NCBI GenBank assembly: GCA_021731025.1
Contig: JAKFYD010000015.1
Coordinates: 58,553 to 122,552 of the forward strand
Length of the DNA stretch: 64,000 bases
Source: Pseudobdellovibrionaceae bacterium
Lineage (GTDB): Bacteria; Bdellovibrionota; Bdellovibrionia; Bdellovibrionales; Bdellovibrionaceae
Direction: 5' to 3'
Made by a program: the position numbers and the translations under genes. Positions 27,359 through 36,026 of this stretch are shown here, piece after piece (position 1 is the stretch's first letter; the number at the start of each line of letters is the position of its first letter). The notes beneath the pieces are model-generated. The model saw only the letters and a list, made by a program, of their open reading frames with translations, was not told the DNA's origin and made no database searches.

Positions 27359-27512
27359 AGGTAACAGTTCAACACTGGCGCAAGGTCTTTGTCACGATCA
27401 TTTAGTGTCGCGTGATTTCCAGTTGGTTGAGGCGATCTTCCCATGGTTTTTAGTTGTCAAAGGTTGCGTAGGGAGAGATATATTTAAGAGCGAAAGGGAT
27501 GGGTGAATTAAC

Positions 27513-28265
27513 ATGAATTTTCTAATTACATTTTTTTTCTTTTCGAGCCTATCAATCATTTCACATGCAGAAACGCATTATCTTTTAGATGCGAGCCTCA
27601 GAACACAGCCCTCGGCCAAGAATTTGGTAGGAACTGCAGCTTACGATGGAATGTTGTGGGGAGTGGCTGATAAAAAAAATCCTCTCTATGGTTATTACCG
27701 CGTCGGTTTAAGAGCCGGCGGCAATCCCAGCTACGCGGCTTTCCTCCAAATCGCACCGGTAGCCCCACTGATATTTGAGATTCAGCGGGGAGATACTCAC
27801 CGGTTCTTTGACATTTCGTCCATCAATTGTGATTTGGTTGAATGCAAAGGAAAAGTTGAACGAACGGATTATTCCATCCGCTTACTTGCTGCCTATGAAA
27901 GTATTTTTTTCTCGGGCACTGCACTTTGGAGAGAGTTAAGAACTTCAAACAATTCTAAATTAGTAGGATTAGAAAATGAACTCTTTGTTGTGACCTCTGG
28001 TTTTCACCGTTACTTCGAATCGAACATCACGCTTGGGTATCAGTTGCCCGGGGAGCATTTAGCAGGTGTTACTTATACGAGTGGTTTACTTTCTGAGGGC
28101 GACAGAAAGATATCGACGGTCTATGGATTTTATCAGCTTCCCTATAAAGGTTTTTCTGTCACTTTGGGGGCGGGGGAATACAAATCCGATGCCCCTGATC
28201 AGGATGGATTTAGCGGTGTTTTGCTTATATCTAAAGAATGGGGCGAGAAGCTCAGTTTGTATTGA
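27513..28265 (+). CDS. Exported hypothetical protein, probable beta-barrel
   Basis: The 250 residues start with a signal peptide (ITFFFFSSLSIISHA). The mature region is rich in Gly and aromatics with an alternating strand pattern (YYRVGLRAGGNPSYAAFLQI, STVYGFYQLPYKGFSVTLGAG). It has one Cys pair (NCDLVECKG) that could form a disulfide loop. The last residues (KEWGEKLSLY) end in an aromatic, as outer-membrane barrels do. No family is recognised. Confidence 0.55.
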   Translation: MNFLITFFFFSSLSIISHAETHYLLDASLRTQPSAKNLVGTAAYDGMLWGVADKKNPLYGYYRVGLRAGGNPSYAAFLQIAPVAPLIFEIQRGDTHRFFDISSINCDLVECKGKVERTDYSIRLLAAYESIFFSGTALWRELRTSNNSKLVGLENELFVVTSGFHRYFESNITLGYQLPGEHLAGVTYTSGLLSEGDRKISTVYGFYQLPYKGFSVTLGAGEYKSDAPDQDGFSGVLLISKEWGEKLSLY

Positions 28266-28348
28266 AATGAAACAATTTATTGTTTAGATAAAAATAGAAT
28301 TGTTAAAGCGTCGTTTAACATTCAAAATAGTAAGTACCCGAGAAAAAA

Positions 28349-29635
28349 ATGACGATAACTATTTTTATAAGTTTTTTGTTTCTTAGCCTTACCTACACTC
28401 AGGCGAATGCCGCCATCTATTGGGCTGCACCGAGCGGAAGTCCCACGGCGACTTGTTCCACTGTGGCAGGGAACACTGATCCAGGTGCTTATGCCACAAT
28501 TGGCAGGGCCGCAAACTGCGCAGTCACTGCTGGTGACTCAATCTATATAAAGCCAGGCACTTACACAGGGAACAATCACCGTATTAAAACAGATGCAGAA
28601 ACCACGGGGCTGGCCAGCGGCACAGCGCAAGCCTATACCACAGTGATGGGGGTTCCAGGCCAAGCAAAGCCTGTGATTAATATCTCAAATTGGTTCACGA
28701 CCTATCGCCCTCCCTCTCACAGAAATTATATTGCGATTAAAAATGTAATCGTTAACGGGGACTGTGTGGCTCAGGGGAGGTTTTGTGACTCAGGAGCTGA
28801 GCTTTATTTAAATGGATCTTACTTTTTAGTCGATGGCGTTGAAGTGAGTCAAAGTTGGAATGTTTCTGTGGCTAGCTTTGGCGACACTTGCAGTTGGAAT
28901 CATCATCATATTATTCGCAATAGTAAGTTCTCTTACACAGGCCGTGATGGCATGGGCTATGCCATCTATGCAAATGCTTGTGATACCATCTTCGAGTATA
29001 ATGACATCTCTAATGCTCGAGGGGGAGCTATACAAATTTATGCTGATTCTCCCTTATCGATAGATCGAGCGATTATTCGGCATAACACGATTCGCAATAT
29101 GGAAGTATCTACTCAAAGTGGATTTACAGGCTACTGCTTTGGTATTGCGGTTGATGGTGCTAACGTGCAAATTCATCGTAATATTTTAGATATGAGCAAC
29201 TGCGCGAGTGCTAATAGCGGTGATGGCATTGGGACAGGGTATGGAAATTCTGCAGGAACAGCTGTAATTACACACAATATTGTTTACAAGGCTCGAAGTA
29301 ACGCTATCTCATTAGGGATATTCACCACAGGCGGAGTCGCTGGTAACCTCGTAAAAAATAATATACTTCTCGGCATGGCGGGACCCGCCATCATGCTTTA
29401 CAATGGAAGCACTTCGAACTCTTCAAATAATAAAACCACGGGTGCAATCACCGATTGCACGGTTTCAACAAGTGATTTTTCTCAAAAAGCGGGATCGACG
29501 TGCATCGATGCCGGAGCAATTCTAGAAGGAGGAGAGTCCTACTCTGGTGCTGCTCCTGATATTGGGCCCTTTGAAGCAGGAATTATAGAGCCCTCAAAAA
29601 AGCCTTCTCGTCCCAAAGGTTTGCGTATTCGATAA
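28349..29635 (+). CDS. Secreted right-handed parallel beta-helix protein
   Basis: The 428-residue protein has a signal peptide (ISFLFLSLTYTQANA). The body consists of repeated short strands typical of pectate-lyase-like beta-helices: HHIIRNSKFSYTG, DTIFEYNDISNARG, RAIIRHNTIRNME, VQIHRNILDMS, AVITHNIVYKARS and NLVKNNILLGMAG. The N-terminal AGDSIYIKPGTYTG motif is common in such folds. It likely binds or cleaves polysaccharide outside the cell, but no catalytic set can be named. A basic C-terminal tail (KKPSRPKGLRIR) follows. It is in line with the two genes after it. Confidence 0.75.
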   Translation: MTITIFISFLFLSLTYTQANAAIYWAAPSGSPTATCSTVAGNTDPGAYATIGRAANCAVTAGDSIYIKPGTYTGNNHRIKTDAETTGLASGTAQAYTTVMGVPGQAKPVINISNWFTTYRPPSHRNYIAIKNVIVNGDCVAQGRFCDSGAELYLNGSYFLVDGVEVSQSWNVSVASFGDTCSWNHHHIIRNSKFSYTGRDGMGYAIYANACDTIFEYNDISNARGGAIQIYADSPLSIDRAIIRHNTIRNMEVSTQSGFTGYCFGIAVDGANVQIHRNILDMSNCASANSGDGIGTGYGNSAGTAVITHNIVYKARSNAISLGIFTTGGVAGNLVKNNILLGMAGPAIMLYNGSTSNSSNNKTTGAITDCTVSTSDFSQKAGSTCIDAGAILEGGESYSGAAPDIGPFEAGIIEPSKKPSRPKGLRIR

Positions 29636-29718
29636 TAACTTTAGTCCTGTCTTCCTAGACTCAAATAAAAAAGCTAGCCCTCCGATAAGTCGAGAAACAT
29701 CTCTCTGGAGAGCCACTT

Positions 29719-30474
29719 ATGCAGCCTTCTTTTCCTGGTCTAAAAACTGGTTTACTGACATGCGTTTTGTTTTTATCGCAAATTTCTTACGGAGATCTTA
29801 GCGAAGGCCGGCGCTGCACTCAGATTAGTTTTGTGCCAGCGTCAGGTGATCGAGACAGTTCGCTGAACGCGACTTGTGAGGGAGCTCCAGCGCAAATTGA
29901 TGGTAAGGCGAAGGTCTTAACTATGGATCTTGAGATTTTTCCTTCAGCAGGAAAAAGTGAAAAAACTAAGGTGACGCTCACCCTTAATGAAATGGAAGCT
30001 GAAGAAATTAAGACCTATTTATCGGGAAAGTATAAACCGCTGCAAGAAAAAGTTAAATCTGCTTTAAGTCGCCTTAACCCACCACTAACTGACGGGGGTG
30101 GTTTTAATATTCTTGGGATTAATGTTGATCTGGTAAAACCCGCAGTGGTTGATGAGTCCAAAAAGTTTTGTCACGGAGAATTAAAAAAACTTCCATCTGC
30201 TAGTCGACTTTTCTCTGGTCAAAACCCACTTCCAAAAGATGAGTTGGAGCGGTTAATTTTTATTTTGGAAGACTATAGAGACCAGGTCAATAAAGACGAG
30301 AAATACGCTTCAAAAGAAAATTTGGAACTTTTAGAGCAGACAGTTGCCAATTGCAAAAAAGGTAAGATAATTTCCGCAATCGCAGGAAATAAAATCAAAG
30401 CTTTAAAAGCCGAAATATTTAACCGACCGACGCCTAGTGCGAAAATACGGAAGCCACCATCTGGGCTGCGCTAA
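29719..30474 (+). CDS. Exported hypothetical protein upstream of the phosphodiesterase lipoprotein
   Basis: The 251 residues have a signal peptide (TGLLTCVLFLSQISYG). The first half of the mature protein is strand-like (TKVTLTLNEMEAEEIKTYL); the second is helical and lysine-rich. Cysteines lie at RRCTQI, ATCEG, FCHGE and NCKKG. No family is recognised. The stop codon is 2 bases before the next start, so it is co-transcribed and probably co-functional with the lipoprotein phosphodiesterase. A GGAGAGCC ribosome site lies upstream. Confidence 0.55.
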   Translation: MQPSFPGLKTGLLTCVLFLSQISYGDLSEGRRCTQISFVPASGDRDSSLNATCEGAPAQIDGKAKVLTMDLEIFPSAGKSEKTKVTLTLNEMEAEEIKTYLSGKYKPLQEKVKSALSRLNPPLTDGGGFNILGINVDLVKPAVVDESKKFCHGELKKLPSASRLFSGQNPLPKDELERLIFILEDYRDQVNKDEKYASKENLELLEQTVANCKKGKIISAIAGNKIKALKAEIFNRPTPSAKIRKPPSGLR

Positions 30475-30476
30475 GA

Positions 30477-31835
30477 ATGCGTTTATTTTTTCTGACTCTA
30501 CTTATTCTTACATCCTGTGCGACTCGCTACGATGTCCCTCGAGATTATTGGCGTGAGGTTCAGCAAGGTCCTCAGTATCAGTCCAAAAGAACTGTAATTC
30601 TTTTTCTTGTCGATGGTTTATCTTTTCAAGCCTTAAATCCTCAATTAAAAAATAATCGGTTACCGAATCTGCAAAAGCATTTTCTTACGAGCGGTCGTAC
30701 TTTGCTGACAGCGCATTCAGTTTTTCCTTCGCTGACTTTCCCTAATCTATCGAGTCTGCTTCACGAAAAGCCCGTGCACTTGACTGGGGCTTTGGGGAAT
30801 AAAGTGATTCGCAAAGGTCAACTCATTGATTTCGAAGAAGTGTCTGACCGTCGTGAGTTCGGGCAGTTGATGAAAGGGAATAACATCTTTACTCGTCTTG
30901 CCGAGAAAGGTCAGCGTTCCGTGAGTTTGGATTATGGCTTAGGAGTTGACGCCACTTTTCATTCGGAAGTTATGGACTTGAAATCAGGACTGGCCTTAGC
31001 AGGTCAAGATTACCTGTATGTCGATCAAAAGAAAATTGAATCTCTAAAGCTTTTGTTGTCTCAGGAAAACGTAAATCGGTGGCCCGAATTTATTTTTATT
31101 CATTTAGTGGGAGTTGATTTTCTAAGCCATATTCACGGACCTGGATCTAAACAGGTTTCTGATTATTTAGTTACTTTAGATAAAAGTTTAAAAGCTGTCT
31201 TCAAGTTGCTCCAAGATGGCGAGCGCTCGGGCCATGAGACAGTGTCAATTCTTACTGCTGATCATGGATTTAGTCCGAAACTCACCAAAACTATAAACAT
31301 AAACAAATTGGTAAAAAATCTTGATCCAAAGCTCAATGTGATTAATGAAGTTCGTCATGCTTTGGTCTATGATGTGAAAACTCCGACGCCACTGCAGAAA
31401 GAAAAGTGGGCGAAAAGCTTAATCACTTCTGGGGAAGTTGAGATCGTCAGTTATCGCCAAGGAACTCAGGTTCGAATCCTATCAAAATCTCAGGACTTTA
31501 AATTTGATTATCAAAAAAATCTTCAATGTCCAGAGAGCTCAATGGGTATTTCAGTTCAAAGCGCTGATCCCTTTTGCCCTTCAGGTTTGCAAGCGCCACT
31601 GAAGGATTTGTTTTATCCTCACCTGATTGAAAATTTGGCTTTCTTTTTCCAGGCTGAAAAACATCCCGATCTTTTGTTAATTCCAGCCCGAAACACTAGC
31701 TTTGCTCCAGTTCAAGGTGGCTACCATGGTGGTCCAACACCCGAGGAAACTTTGGTTCCATTGCTCATGCGCAATGGAACTCTTGCGGATCCTTCGTCGG
31801 TGCCGGCTCTTTATGAGCTCTTGCGATTTATGTAA
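30477..31835 (+). CDS. Lipoprotein phosphodiesterase / alkaline-phosphatase-superfamily protein
   Basis: The 452 residues begin with a short lipoprotein signal (FFLTLLILTSC, Cys 14). Alkaline-phosphatase-superfamily metal sites follow: TVILFLVDGLS (Asp), HSVFPSLTFPNLSS (Thr nucleophile as in nucleotide pyrophosphatases), GVDFLSHIHGPG (Asp and His) and SILTADHGFSP (Asp-His). A late GGYHGGPTPEETLVPL supplies the last His. Type I phosphodiesterases/nucleotide pyrophosphatases have exactly this order. It probably hydrolyses phosphodiesters at the envelope; the substrate is unknown. Confidence 0.8.
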   Translation: MRLFFLTLLILTSCATRYDVPRDYWREVQQGPQYQSKRTVILFLVDGLSFQALNPQLKNNRLPNLQKHFLTSGRTLLTAHSVFPSLTFPNLSSLLHEKPVHLTGALGNKVIRKGQLIDFEEVSDRREFGQLMKGNNIFTRLAEKGQRSVSLDYGLGVDATFHSEVMDLKSGLALAGQDYLYVDQKKIESLKLLLSQENVNRWPEFIFIHLVGVDFLSHIHGPGSKQVSDYLVTLDKSLKAVFKLLQDGERSGHETVSILTADHGFSPKLTKTININKLVKNLDPKLNVINEVRHALVYDVKTPTPLQKEKWAKSLITSGEVEIVSYRQGTQVRILSKSQDFKFDYQKNLQCPESSMGISVQSADPFCPSGLQAPLKDLFYPHLIENLAFFFQAEKHPDLLLIPARNTSFAPVQGGYHGGPTPEETLVPLLMRNGTLADPSSVPALYELLRFM

Positions 31836-31850
31836 AATCCCTTGGCAAAA

Positions 31851-33290
31851 TTAATGATGAGACTTACCGCCGATGGGGTCTTTTGGTTTTTTGGGTTTCT
31901 TAAGTTTATCATTTAAATAATCCATAATAATTTGTTTACGTGCCGGTATTAGCAAATCCGAAAGAACGGAAGAGGTTTGCCAAGACTCTTTGCCATTTTC
32001 ATCAACCAGCTTTCCTCGCTCTGTCGAGTGAGTGAAATCCAAGGACGTTGGAAAAATTAAGCCTCCACCTAAATCTCGCTGAGCTTCTGTAAATGCAGGA
32101 TTGCTATTCAGACGATGGCAGCCAGCACATGATTGAGATTGAGCTCGAGCAACGATTTGGGTTGGTGTTAAGGAGCTTCCAATATGTGTGAGCTCGGCTT
32201 GAATCCTTTGCCCAAATTCGCTTTGGTCTCCACCCAGTTGGGTTACATAATTGTTTTCCGCGCCGTTGGCTTGTGACTGCGCTGTATTGAATTTATCGGG
32301 AACAGTGTAGTTAAAGCTAAAATCAGTCGTCGCTAAATCTTTCACTTGAGTAATGAAATGATCTTGGAATTCCTGCGTGAGTGAATGAGTTCCACCGGAT
32401 TTGAATAAAGGACCAAAGGGATTCGTCTTTACAGTTGCTGGGGTAATCACAGCGCTCACACCTGGTGTAACTCTGAGTTTGTACTCACGCAATGTCCAAA
32501 CTCCTGAAGTAAATTCAGAGCGAGGTTGCATAAACTGATTTGTACGAAACTGACCATAATCGTTTTCGTTGTTACCGAAGTTGTTGACATCAATCACGGG
32601 CTTGAAATTAGAAATTCCAGAATAATAAAAACGCTCAAGCGCAGAAATTCTTTTTTCTAACTTGGATTCTTTAGAAAGATCCACCCAAAATTTGACAATC
32701 TCTTTGCAACCTTTAAGCCCAAGATTCGGGTGAGCATTAGGCAAGGCCGCTTCAAAGATTAAAAAGTTACGATTTCGATCATCAGTCATCCCCGAGCTGC
32801 GGGCATAAACAATTCGGTACTCTCCGCAGTGAGATCCATCGGCGGGAGATAAATCAAACCGGTTCGTCAGAGTGATCGGAACGTAAGCCTCGAGAGGATC
32901 GGTGAGCATTGCTGCTTCGGAGCCTTCTGAAAACTTTGAACGTGGTCGGCAAGAAAAAGGAAAAGAATTGTACAAGCCAATTCCAAGAAGTGTATCAAAT
33001 TGATCATCGCAATGGGGACCGTTAGTCACAGCTTCAGACTGTGGATTTAAAATATCAAACCACTGTCTAAAAAGTTTTTCACCAGTTAAGCCAGAGACTT
33101 TAGTTTGAGTTGCAAGTTGGTCCATGGTGCGTTTCAAAGTGAAGTTTTTTAAAACTTCTAATTCGGTCACTATCAGTGATTTATGCTCATCGAGTTGGAC
33201 TTCGGTTGTGTGTTGAGCTTGAGTGACACAGGTCCCTGCAAGTGCAAGACTAAATGCGAAAATTCGAAGGTGATACAAATTTAATTTCAT
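31851..33290 (-). CDS. Exported protein with a single CxxCH heme motif
   Basis: The 479 residues have a signal peptide (FAFSLALAGTCVTQAQ). The main part is not recognised. Near residue 390 lies SQSCAGCHRLNSNPAF, a CxxCH heme-c attachment site, followed by GGGLIFPTSLDFTHS. Only one site is present, and no clear Met ligand follows within the usual distance. It may be a mono-heme periplasmic redox protein, or the motif may be structural. The C-terminus is basic and ends SHH. The gene converges on the phosphodiesterase gene and appears to stand alone. Confidence 0.55.
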   Translation of the reverse strand: MKLNLYHLRIFAFSLALAGTCVTQAQHTTEVQLDEHKSLIVTELEVLKNFTLKRTMDQLATQTKVSGLTGEKLFRQWFDILNPQSEAVTNGPHCDDQFDTLLGIGLYNSFPFSCRPRSKFSEGSEAAMLTDPLEAYVPITLTNRFDLSPADGSHCGEYRIVYARSSGMTDDRNRNFLIFEAALPNAHPNLGLKGCKEIVKFWVDLSKESKLEKRISALERFYYSGISNFKPVIDVNNFGNNENDYGQFRTNQFMQPRSEFTSGVWTLREYKLRVTPGVSAVITPATVKTNPFGPLFKSGGTHSLTQEFQDHFITQVKDLATTDFSFNYTVPDKFNTAQSQANGAENNYVTQLGGDQSEFGQRIQAELTHIGSSLTPTQIVARAQSQSCAGCHRLNSNPAFTEAQRDLGGGLIFPTSLDFTHSTERGKLVDENGKESWQTSSVLSDLLIPARKQIIMDYLNDKLKKPKKPKDPIGGKSHH

Positions 33291-33472
33291 AGGTCTCCTT
33301 TATATTCAGAATAAGAAATTAGAGATGGAACGCGAACTGTTCGGTGTTTCATCGAATGAATTGAACAATTCTGCAGAAATTAAGACCATCTGTATAGACT
33401 GCTGAAGAAGATCTCTACTTTGATCGAAAAATATTTACTGGGCTAGGCCTTTATCTTATTAAAAATCGATTT

Positions 33473-34567
33473 TTATTTTCGTTTAGCTAGGCCTCGTGCT
33501 CTCGCTTCATCAGTGAGCTTTTTCCAAGATCTTCGATCCTCGGCAGCAAGAGCCTTATCTTGTTTTCGTAAACCATGACGAACTTCAGCCTCGAGTTTAA
33601 GGTAACTTCCCCAGCGCTCTTCGGAAAGAGATTTGTCTGTAAGAGCTTTTTTGATGGCACAGCCGGGTTCTGTTTTATGTTGGCAATCCGTGAAGCGACA
33701 TTTTGTAATTAAATTTTCGATGTCGTCGAACTGGGTTTTTACCCCTTCAGCATGATCAGAAAGTTGAAGCTCACGCATTCCCGGTGTGTCGATGACCAAT
33801 CCTCCAAAGCGACTGACATAAAGGTTTCGCGAGGTTGTTGTATGGCGACCTTTGCCATCATCTTCTCGAACATCTTGGGTTTTAATTCGTTCGTTACCGA
33901 TCAAAAAATTAATCAGGGTTGATTTTCCAACTCCGGAAGATCCAATGAATACGGAGGTAGTTCCTTCTCTCAGGTATTTAGGAAAAAATTGAGCTTCTTC
34001 GAAATCATTTTTTGAGAGGGTGTGGACAGGAACGTCAGGGAAGTCATTCTGAACGCCATCAACGACTTCATTAATTTTATCTCCACAGATGTCTGCTTTT
34101 GTTAATAAGATAATTGGGGCAGCCCCCGCATCCCAAGCGATGGCGAGATATCTTTCGATGCGACGGTGATTCAAATCTTCATTGACTGAAGTTGTTACGA
34201 AAACATAGTCGACGTTCGTTGAAAGAATTTGCATATCAGCACTGGATCCGACTTGCTTTCGATAAATCATGGTTTTTCGTGGAAGGACCTGGTGAATAAG
34301 ACCGCGTTCAGATTGATCGAGGAATTCAACCATAACCCAATCTCCAACAGCAGGGTAATCGACACGGCCTACAGCATCGTGATGAATTTTTCCTGTGATG
34401 GAAGCCCACTTCATATTATTGATACCGAATTGAACTTGATACAGCTGGCGCTCTTCGCAAATGACCCGTGCTGGAATCAGAGATTTAGAATTTTGTTCAG
34501 AAATATGGCTTTCAAAAAATTCACTCCAGCCAAAGCGCAATAAAAAATCTTTTTCAGAATCGGACAT
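33473..34567 (-). CDS. rsgA: Ribosome small subunit-dependent GTPase A
   Basis: The 364-residue protein from ATG 34567 (GGAG site 5 bases before) has the circularly permuted GTPase order of RsgA. An N-terminal OB-fold region comes first, then the G4-like LLTKADI, followed by Walker A GSSGVGKSTLINFL near 210, then DTPGMREL (G3), and a C-terminal zinc knuckle CRFTDCQHKTEPGCAIKKAL. RsgA matures the 30S subunit by releasing RbfA. The longer frame to 34606 adds a poor N-terminus. The lysine-rich tail is common in the family. Confidence 0.92.
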   Translation of the reverse strand: MSDSEKDFLLRFGWSEFFESHISEQNSKSLIPARVICEERQLYQVQFGINNMKWASITGKIHHDAVGRVDYPAVGDWVMVEFLDQSERGLIHQVLPRKTMIYRKQVGSSADMQILSTNVDYVFVTTSVNEDLNHRRIERYLAIAWDAGAAPIILLTKADICGDKINEVVDGVQNDFPDVPVHTLSKNDFEEAQFFPKYLREGTTSVFIGSSGVGKSTLINFLIGNERIKTQDVREDDGKGRHTTTSRNLYVSRFGGLVIDTPGMRELQLSDHAEGVKTQFDDIENLITKCRFTDCQHKTEPGCAIKKALTDKSLSEERWGSYLKLEAEVRHGLRKQDKALAAEDRRSWKKLTDEARARGLAKRK

Positions 34568-34804
34568 GAAATCTCCTGGTATTGATTTCATGATGAAATA
34601 CTTCAAAAGCCAATTTAATTTTTAGATTCTTCTTTCAAAGCGGTTTGAATTAACTTTAACAGCTGCGTATTTTTTTCAAAAGTTGATCAAGACTCATAGG
34701 TTGATTTTAGCATTTTTTCTGACGATTTCGACATAATTTCTGAAGTTTCCACAGCAGCAAATTCTTGGTGAATTCTGTAGAACATTGTTAACAAGGAGAT
34801 CAAT

Positions 34805-35215
34805 ATGTTTACAAAATCAATGTTCGTAATGCTAGGAATATTAACACTAACCACAATGGCCTCTGCCGCAGTTTACCGCCCCTTAGTTCGTTGCGAAGGA
34901 GGCTCAGTCGTTTTAGATGAAGTCCTCCAAAGCCCGACCCAACGATTAGGATTTCAGATCGTCGTCCATGGGGGATTGGTGCCTGGTGTTGCTCGAGAAA
35001 TTCCAGGAATGCTTCACAATGGAAATCGCACTTTCGTTAGGGCACTTCCTGACGGACGCTTCTTTGTTGGGAATCGCCCCAATGATGGCGTTTTCAGACA
35101 AACTTCTGCAGTGCTGATCGGTAGTGATCTCGAGGTGTTTGTCACTTTTTCCAATGTTGACGGTGGACGTCGTTCAGGAAATTGGATTTTTCGCGGCTGT
35201 CAGCCTGTTCGATAA
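34805..35215 (+). CDS. Small exported protein of unknown function
   Basis: The 136-residue protein has a signal peptide (VMLGILTLTTMASA) and a compact mature domain with two cysteines (VRCEGG, FRGCQPV) near its ends, likely one disulfide. An AAGGAG ribosome site lies 7 bases before the ATG. Sequence such as SVVLDEVLQSPTQRLGFQIVVHG and SDLEVFVTFSNVDGGRRSG suggests a beta-sandwich. No family is recognised. Confidence 0.55.
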   Translation: MFTKSMFVMLGILTLTTMASAAVYRPLVRCEGGSVVLDEVLQSPTQRLGFQIVVHGGLVPGVAREIPGMLHNGNRTFVRALPDGRFFVGNRPNDGVFRQTSAVLIGSDLEVFVTFSNVDGGRRSGNWIFRGCQPVR

Positions 35216-35291
35216 AGAATTGAAATTAGCCAAATATAGTTCTATAAATTCGTAGATTGAGAATTAGACAATCCTAACAAAGGGGTTTTAT

Positions 35292-36026
35292 ATGAAACAT
35301 CTACGAATTTTTATTATCGCAGCTCTTGCAATTGTTTTCCAAAATGCATTCGCCCTAGATATAACACCGACGCCGCCGTGGAAAAATGAATCTGAACTGG
35401 GAGTTATTAAAACCAGTGGAAATACCGATTCGGAAACTTATACAGTTAAGCAAAGAACCACGCATGCCTTTGACTCAAATTTGTTAACCCTAGGCGGCCG
35501 GTATCTCGAAGCGAAAACATCGGATGTACAGACGGCGAAATCATGGGAGGCGGCTCTTAGATACGAGAGAGTGCTTTCAGATCTGTGGTCTATCTTTATT
35601 CAGCAAGGTGCAGAAAGTGATCCTTACGCGGGTTACACTCAAAGGGACAATACCGACGTTGGCGGAAAGTATAAAATTATAAATTCAGAGACTGAAAATT
35701 TCTTCTCTGAGTTAGGTTACCGTTATACAAAAACTTTATCTTCGCAAACAGCTGATGTTCGCTATGAAAGTTTCGGCCGTCTCTATCTTGAATATGATCG
35801 TAAATTCAACACTTCAGTCTCCGGAAAATTTTGGGTCGAGTATCTTCCTAACTTTACACGATCAGAAGCTTATTTAGTGAATTACGAACCATCGGTGACG
35901 GTGATGATGACCTCAATTGTTTCCCTGAAGGTTGCTTATTTGGTGAAGTTTCATAATTTGACGGTCACTCCTGCCGAGCGAAAAGAAGATTCAACATTTT
36001 CAACATCCCTGGTGGCCAAGTTTTAA
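35292..36026 (+). CDS. DUF481 family outer-membrane protein (YdiY-like)
   Basis: The 244 residues have a signal peptide (ALAIVFQNAFA), then WKNESELGVIKTSGNTDSET. This last segment (ELGxxxTSGNTxTxT) is diagnostic of the DUF481/YdiY family, known as salt-induced outer-membrane proteins. The remainder alternates as barrel strands and ends FSTSLVAKF with a terminal Phe. The function is unproven. It overlaps the ABC transporter gene end by 4 bases on the opposite strand. Confidence 0.8.
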   Translation: MKHLRIFIIAALAIVFQNAFALDITPTPPWKNESELGVIKTSGNTDSETYTVKQRTTHAFDSNLLTLGGRYLEAKTSDVQTAKSWEAALRYERVLSDLWSIFIQQGAESDPYAGYTQRDNTDVGGKYKIINSETENFFSELGYRYTKTLSSQTADVRYESFGRLYLEYDRKFNTSVSGKFWVEYLPNFTRSEAYLVNYEPSVTVMMTSIVSLKVAYLVKFHNLTVTPAERKEDSTFSTSLVAKF